From the NCBI GenBank assembly GCA_018333785.1, contig JAGXSU010000025.1:40596-104595 (forward strand): a stretch of 64,000 bases of DNA, in the 5' to 3' direction. Below, one piece after another: positions 60,801 through 64,000 of the stretch (its first letter is position 1; each line of letters starts with the position of its first letter). The notes beneath the pieces were generated by a model. That model saw only the letters and a program-made list of their open reading frames with translations. It did not search any database and was not told the DNA's origin. Source of the DNA: Methylomicrobium sp. (GTDB lineage: Bacteria > Pseudomonadota > Gammaproteobacteria > Methylococcales > Methylomonadaceae). Made by a program: the position numbers and the translations under genes.

Positions 60801-61385
60801 ATGCACCCCGCTGTTTGTCATCCACTATCCGAGGTGGTCTATGAGGGCAAGCTCAAGGCAGCCAAACACAACGATCGTCAACTGGTTTCGGTACCGGACT
60901 CGAAGCTGATCAAGCAGACCCATGGGGTCATGGTGGTCAACGTTGATCACGATGGCAACCGACAAAGCAGCGAAGAGGAAGTCGATGTCATCCAACGAAT
61001 CATCGACGACCTCAAAATGGGGCGGTGTACCGCTAAAAATGGCGAAGCTCGCTCAATCGCCGATGAGGATATCCTGGTTGTGTCGCCTTACAACATGCAG
61101 GTGAATTTGCTCAAAGATCGCTTAGGCGACAAAATCGCCATTGGCACCATTGATAAATTTCAGGGCCAGGAAGCGCCTGTGGTGATTATTTCCATGGCCG
61201 TCAGCGACGTAGAGGAAAGTAGTCGAGGCCTCGATTTCCTCTTCGACATCAACCGTCTAAATGTCGCTGTTTCCCGTGCCCAGGCCTTGGCTATTATCGT
61301 TGCCAATCCTGGCTTGGAACGCTGCCGGGTTTCATCGCTTGAGCAAATGGAAAAGGCGAGCTTTTATTCTCGGCTGGTATCTTGA
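57861..61385 (+). CDS. TM0106-type RecB-like nuclease fused to UPF1/Dna2-like helicase
   Basis: A 1174-residue protein of three parts. (1) Cas4/RecB-type nuclease, residues 1-220: SADFLVKLEG with Asp118, AWDTK with Asp138/Lys140 and QxxxY in LIQLCCYSWML. (2) An RNase H-like DEDD-type domain near residues 320-500: FDIEGHPLYDG with Asp326/Glu328, and later DYNIDDCESTLEL. (3) An SF1 UPF1-like helicase from about residue 770: Walker A GPPGAGKT at 793-800, FLFVDEASQVALAN, IDKFQGQEAPVVIISMAVSD and LNVAVSRAQALAII. This architecture is known as the TM0106-family RecB-like nuclease with a helicase. It probably unwinds and cuts DNA or RNA. It lies at the end of the defence island. Confidence 0.87.
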   Translation: MYKNNTNQLIFSPSDLVLAMRSPFASWMERLAIESPALISGIEKDHDPMMALLAAKGNTHEANFLQSLQDKHGAEVIAIVKSKSHHDKAIETLQYMQAGYPFIYQAYLSRDGFAGSADFLVKLEGKSGLGDYHYKAWDTKLSQTTRPYFLIQLCCYSWMLESIQGIIPNEAAIVLGDLTEDRFRIARYYSFFDRLKRDFLNAQYAFTADFACMPDPAYYSDHGAWSSFAKDWIERTDSLAQIACIRKSHIRKLRAAGIETMTDFAGNDIELLKGIPTATLAKLKAQAEIQHASRGLEKPLFKILQNDNGKGLSSLPPASALDVFFDIEGHPLYDGGLEYLWGCSYRCPDAAQGKFYAFRDWWAHTPDQEKSAFEGFIDWVYDRWKRDNTLHVYHYANYEVAAIRKLSTRYETRIKEVAEMLANGVFVDLYKIVLNGVLIGEPRYSIKNVEHLFRSKRTTQVANGGDSVIAYELWREQGGVTRWSDNVNGYWSWLADPAAFDWAQWPELKDIRDYNIDDCESTLELVNWLREQQSIAGIAYAPKSDAATPDQQKTDRQIQATEKKQVLRDWQQRLFERFEASESLKNEPNAQLVMDLLGFHNRERKPKIWAYFERLEKPEEELFDDDTCVHDVVITGQMPSDDGVLFRYKFDIKQPVRKDKFATGTIRGTDIRVKGIRFPESETDALIEFIADPDQISKLGTDRMTLFADEPFISTETLETRLCEVAEALFDGRLPGAIQSVLNRENPVFKTDSEPDGNYLPITRSRFPEDDLYLEAIISAVEAMNNSTMCIQGPPGAGKTFTAKHIITSLVRKGNRVGVMSNSHAAILNLLDTLHGPTEHARIAKVGGFGSKQDAFKEKYSEKDFPNYVYRTSMNFTKRDPYHSFAVVGATAYAFASNTSFESPLDFLFVDEASQVALANLVAVAGCARNIVLMGDQMQLEQPIQGSHPGSSGLSVLDYMLGGHGVIPEDMGIFLERTYRMHPAVCHPLSEVVYEGKLKAAKHNDRQLVSVPDSKLIKQTHGVMVVNVDHDGNRQSSEEEVDVIQRIIDDLKMGRCTAKNGEARSIADEDILVVSPYNMQVNLLKDRLGDKIAIGTIDKFQGQEAPVVIISMAVSDVEESSRGLDFLFDINRLNVAVSRAQALAIIVANPGLERCRVSSLEQMEKASFYSRLVS

Positions 61386-61609
61386 TGAGTTCTGTTTCAA
61401 TTTGCGTCGCTTGCAAGCGCAACTGGTACTCTGCGCCGGGCGGGTGTTTGGGCAAGCCATACCCGTACAGCAAATGTCTGCATTTTCAAGATGATATACC
61501 TGCCGTCGTAGAAAAACGGGTAGGCTGTGACGGAACTAAAAGTCCGCGCTGGATTCGCAGTGAGGTGCCGGCGGATTGTCCGAAGTTTTCAGGGAGCCAG
61601 AAGCAATGA
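61385..61609 (+). CDS. Small Cys-containing protein (74 aa)
   Basis: ATG at 61385 overlaps the stop of the helicase gene by one base, and the stop overlaps the ATG of the uracil-DNA glycosylase gene by four. Both overlaps argue for a real gene. The 74-residue product (MSSVSICVACKRNWYSAPGG at its start) has a CxxC and three more cysteines (GGCLGK, KCLHF, ADCPKF), so metal binding is likely. Family unknown. Confidence 0.55.
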   Translation: MSSVSICVACKRNWYSAPGGCLGKPYPYSKCLHFQDDIPAVVEKRVGCDGTKSPRWIRSEVPADCPKFSGSQKQ

Positions 61610-62325
61610 TCAAAATCCCATCACTTTGGGCAAATCTTTTATTGACCGCTGGCAAACCTGAGATTCTTGATGCTATTGCTGAAATTGAGAGCATTCTTGA
61701 TGGTCTTTCAAAACAAGCTGTGATTTTGCCCACTGCCGATCACCGTTATAGGGCTCTTTCAATCGATCCGGAAAAGGTAAGATGCGTGATCGTTGGCCAA
61801 GATCCTTACCACGGCATTGCAGAAATATGCCTTGAATCCGGAGAAACACACTCAGTACCGGAGGCAATGGGCCTGAGCTTTTCGGTACCCAAGGGAATAA
61901 AAATCCCGCCTTCTTTACGCAATATTTTCAAGGAACTGAATCAAGATGTTGGCTATCCGGCGCCGGATCACGGCGATTTAACCGCTTGGGCCGATAGAGG
62001 GGTTTTGCTTTTAAATCGCATGCTCAGCGTCCAGAAAGATAAACCCGGTTCTCATAGCAAACTTGGCTGGCAACAGGTAACAGAAGCATTGGTATCAGCT
62101 CTGTCTCAACAGCATTCGGGCATTGTGTTCATTCTTTGGGGAAACCATGCCAAGTCGGTTCGACCGTTCATCGCTAATAATGAGCATACAATCATCGAAT
62201 CGAGCCATCCCTCGCCGATCGGCGGCTCATGCAATAAAGGCTTTTTTGGTTCGAGGCCGTTTAGCCGTGCAAATGAGGCTTTAGCAAACCTTGGAAAACA
62301 AACAATCGATTGGAGTCTATCGTGA
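61606..62325 (+). CDS. ung: Uracil-DNA glycosylase, family 1
   Basis: A 239-residue protein with the family 1 motifs: water-activating VIVGQDPYHG, MGLSFSVPKGIKIPPSLRNI, LLLNRMLSVQKDKPGSHS, VFILWGNHAKSV and the minor-groove motif SSHPSPIGGS. It removes uracil from DNA. Family 1 Ung is usually about 225 residues. I use the ATG at 61606, which overlaps the stop of the preceding gene and has AGGGAG upstream. A plasmid or phage-like copy may help repair or counter cytidine deamination. It overlaps the DUF805 gene by four bases. Confidence 0.92.
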   Translation: MIKIPSLWANLLLTAGKPEILDAIAEIESILDGLSKQAVILPTADHRYRALSIDPEKVRCVIVGQDPYHGIAEICLESGETHSVPEAMGLSFSVPKGIKIPPSLRNIFKELNQDVGYPAPDHGDLTAWADRGVLLLNRMLSVQKDKPGSHSKLGWQQVTEALVSALSQQHSGIVFILWGNHAKSVRPFIANNEHTIIESSHPSPIGGSCNKGFFGSRPFSRANEALANLGKQTIDWSLS

Positions 62326-62711
62326 ACTACTACTTTGCAGCTTTCAGAAAATACGCCGTATTCAAAGGCCGTGCTACCCGTAGTGAATACTGGTACTTCA
62401 CGCTGTTCAATATCCTCGCCGTCTTGGGATTTGGCCTAATTGATCAACTAATGGGCACTTTTAACTTTGACGCCGGCTATGGGCCATTGAGCGCTATTTA
62501 TACGCTGGCAATGATTCTCCCTGGTCTGAGCGTTTCGATAAGACGCTTACATGACACGGGACGTTCTGGAGGGTGGTTTTTGATTACTGCCATCCCTGTG
62601 TTAGGTCTACTGGTCTTTTTGTATTTTGCTTTGCTAGATAGTGATCCGAACCCAAACCAATACGGCGAATCGCCATCTTGGAAGTATAACATCCAAAATT
62701 TTTCTCGATGA
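62322..62711 (+). CDS. DUF805 inner-membrane protein (YhaH-like)
   Basis: A 129-residue membrane protein. The start is GTG at 62322, overlapping the ung stop (GTGA), with GGAG seven bases upstream. The DUF805 signature is present: YFAAFRKYAVFKGRATRSEY with WYFTLFN, then RRLHDTGRSGGWFLI before the last helix. Three to four transmembrane helices are expected. The function of the family is unknown. The coupling to ung suggests one operon. Confidence 0.88.
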   Translation: MNYYFAAFRKYAVFKGRATRSEYWYFTLFNILAVLGFGLIDQLMGTFNFDAGYGPLSAIYTLAMILPGLSVSIRRLHDTGRSGGWFLITAIPVLGLLVFLYFALLDSDPNPNQYGESPSWKYNIQNFSR

Positions 62712-62721
62712 TCGTTCGAGA

Positions 62722-63006
62722 ATGATCGAACTGTTTTTCTTCGAAAGTGAATCCGAAGCCATAGCAGCTGCTCATGCACTTGAAAAGCTTGGCGGGCGGG
62801 CGAAAAAACTTTTGGCTGAATGCATCGAACATCAAGGTATCACTAGAAAATCCGCTTCGGCTGCAGCTCGGGCGTTGGAAAGCGAAGGCTTTTTGTTCAT
62901 TACTGAAAGTGATGATATTTTCGACAAATCGGTCGAAATGAAACCCTCTCTTTGGGGCGAGGAAGCTATGGACTTGCTTGAGTTTCTTTCTCAGAATTCG
63001 ACTTAA
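62722..63006 (+). CDS. Small hypothetical protein (94 aa)
   Basis: From ATG 62722, ten bases after the DUF805 stop, a 94-residue acidic helical protein (MIELFFFESESEAIAAAHAL at its start; QGITRKSASAAARALESEGF in the middle). The middle looks like a winged-helix or small DNA-binding motif, but too short to name. A longer frame reaches 62641 inside the DUF805 gene. Possibly the last gene of the operon. Confidence 0.5.
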   Translation: MIELFFFESESEAIAAAHALEKLGGRAKKLLAECIEHQGITRKSASAAARALESEGFLFITESDDIFDKSVEMKPSLWGEEAMDLLEFLSQNST

Positions 63007-63040
63007 CAAAAACCGCGAAATTCTTCATCCATACTGTATT

Positions 63041-63172
63041 GACCGGTTTGAACTCAACGCCAAACGCTGCCATGCCTGCGAGCTTTTCGTCGACAAGCGG
63101 TCCTTGTCGGTGCGGATGAGGGATTGTCCACAATGCGGCACCCGGCACGATCGCGATATCAATGCTGCCAAC
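63041..63172 (+). pseudogene. Relic of a TnpB (IS200/IS605) C-terminus
   Basis: In the frame that runs 62978-63466, residues from DRFELNAKRCHACELF to RDCPQCGTRHDRDINAA match the C-terminal zinc ribbon and RuvC end of TnpB (the usual 'W.pSSK.C..CG' and 'CP.CG..hDRDiNAA' pattern). No upstream TnpB sequence is present, so only the tail remains. The following residues (LENLINFLIFNS) drift into unrelated sequence. Confidence 0.7.
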
Positions 63173-63453
63173 CCACTCGAAAATCTCATCAACTTCCTGA
63201 TTTTCAATTCACCAGTGTTGACTTGGTGTTATTCTTTCATGCTTTTTAGAAAAGGTATTGAGGTAGGTTCACCTCATGCCCATGCGTCGATATCCGCATA
63301 TTGTGGTTTCAATTCCGAAAAGGCGCTAATTGATTGCGGGCCCGACACTGAAGACAAAAATCTCATTCTCGCTATAACGTCAGACTTGCCAAAGCTTGCT
63401 GAGTGCGTTTCTGAGATGAAGGAAACACCCTTGAAGTCAGTTCCAATGATCAT

Positions 63454-63780
63454 TTGGGGAATCTGATCAGCACGGCATTGACTCCTGAATGCGAATGCTG
63501 CGGGATCAAGAAAAAGAAAAACCAGCCAATTGGCGATCCCGATGAGCTCTATTTTCAGCCAGATGGATGGGTATGCCCGAACTGTGCGTCATCTGAAGAT
63601 GAGTACGACACATGCCTATTTTGTGGTCCGGATGTTATATACCGCGCCGACCAGATCAATGATCGCGGAGAGTGCCCGGATCACGATGGCGGATCTGTGA
63701 TGGACGATGAAGAAAAACAAGATTGGGATGACTATATCGAAAACTTGAACAAGGATCTTTCACATCTTCCCCCGGCTTAA
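63454..63780 (+). CDS. Possible zinc-ribbon protein (108 aa)
   Basis: A frame from TTG 63454 to TAA 63780 with a row of Cys motifs: ECECCGIKKKK, VCPNCASSED, TCLFCGPD and ECPDH. These would suit one or two zinc ribbons. The start is uncertain because there is no ribosome-binding site and it overlaps the previous frame. The acidic end (DDEEKQDWDDYIEN) looks natural. It may be a complete small gene or the end of a longer one broken by the TnpB relic. Confidence 0.45.
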   Translation: MGNLISTALTPECECCGIKKKKNQPIGDPDELYFQPDGWVCPNCASSEDEYDTCLFCGPDVIYRADQINDRGECPDHDGGSVMDDEEKQDWDDYIENLNKDLSHLPPA

Positions 63781-63789
63781 AGGCCGGGG
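63770..63789. terminator. GC-rich hairpin after the zinc-ribbon frame
   Basis: CCCCGGC (63770-63776), loop TTAAAG, GCCGGGG (63783-63789), overlapping the stop codon of the preceding frame. A perfect 7-bp stem. It may be a terminator or the end hairpin of the IS200/IS605 relic; similar CCCCGGC-type hairpins are found at the ends of TnpB elements. Confidence 0.5.
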
Positions 63790-63897
63790 ATTCCTCTACC
63801 TGAAGGGGCGTTTTACGCCGCTTTTGGATAAATTCAGTGGTTACTTGTTGACGGATGCCGGATTAAGAAAGGTTCTTGGCGAAAATTTCTGATCAAG

Positions 63898-63999
63898 CTA
63901 TTGAAATTGCGTCAGAAAATCATCCAGATACATCCATAACAAAATACCGGAAGTCAGGATAAATATCAGAGGATCAGTGAATACCGCCCCGAACACAGA
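63898..63999 (-). CDS. C-terminus of a membrane protein, cut by window edge
   Basis: Read on the minus strand from the right edge, a frame without a start encodes 33 residues ending at TAG (63898-63900). It contains a strongly hydrophobic stretch (FTDPLIFILTSGILLWMY) and a polar end (LDDFLTQFQ). It may be the last transmembrane helix of a gene outside the window; too short to be sure. Confidence 0.3.
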   Translation of the reverse strand, partial: SVFGAVFTDPLIFILTSGILLWMYLDDFLTQFQ

Positions 64000-64000
64000 C

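Noticed and set aside
62978..63466. Intact 162-residue gene
   Set aside because: Only a TnpB tail is recognisable, the start lies inside the preceding gene, and the rest has no continuity with the family.

Overview
The window looks like part of a large plasmid, or a plasmid-derived element, from a gammaproteobacterium. Evidence for a plasmid: a ParA/ParB pair with repeated operator-like sites, an actin-like segregation protein with a small partner, a KfrA-type protein, tyrosine recombinases, and a nearly full PRTRC cassette (ParB-related, ThiF-related, proteins A-F), which is found mainly on plasmids and integrative elements. Palindromic repeats of the 'CCCTCTCCC-n-GGGAGAGGG' type are common in methanotroph and related gammaproteobacterial genomes. 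A Methylomonas/Methylobacter-like host is therefore possible, but this is inference only. No rRNA or tRNA gene, replication initiator or conjugation gene was recognised.

Layout. 1-9.6 kb: edge-truncated lipoprotein, a hypothetical gene, parB and parA with three copies of a 17-bp motif, then an overlapping operon (UvrD-like helicase, KfrA-like protein, tyrosine recombinase) and the PRTRC D/small-partner segregation pair. 9.6-10.9 kb: a long non-coding stretch with short repeats (candidate centromere and/or origin). 10.9-17.1 kb: three overlapping integrase-related genes, a PIN-domain toxin-antitoxin pair, a Sel1-like protein and a DHH phosphoesterase whose only plausible start is ACG. 17.4-20.9 kb: an IetAS-type pair (AAA ATPase plus subtilase). 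21.3-33.3 kb: the PRTRC cassette on the minus strand (ParB, E, C, F, B, A, ThiF), split between A and ThiF by an OLD-family nuclease and small genes. Protein A has an in-frame amber codon and protein F looks frameshifted.

33.6-44.3 kb: a type I restriction-modification operon (hsdM, hsdS, hsdR) with an extra single-TRD S protein, a DUF4160/DUF2442 pair, a DUF1016 nuclease, a Fic protein, a DUF559 nuclease-like protein and a YgjP-type metallopeptidase. Five palindromic repeats sit around fic, some translated as part of the proteins. 44.3-50 kb: a HORMA/TRIP13 (type III) CBASS operon with a SLOG plus deoxyribosyltransferase/TIR-like effector, a DEDDh exonuclease and a small membrane protein gene. 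That last gene is split by an IS5-family element, and precise excision would restore its frame.

50.2-61.4 kb: the least explained part. A 1062-aa protein of unknown family is followed by a 1289-aa nuclease-like/helicase protein, a 123-aa protein and a 1174-aa RecB-like nuclease/UPF1-like helicase. It lies in a defence island and is the best candidate here for an undescribed system. 61.4-64 kb: a small Cys-containing protein, uracil-DNA glycosylase, a DUF805 membrane protein, small hypotheticals, a TnpB relic and an edge-truncated membrane protein.

Taken together this is a maintenance backbone (par, PRTRC, KfrA, recombinases, toxin-antitoxin) carrying at least four defence modules (IetAS, OLD, type I restriction, CBASS) plus one candidate new one.
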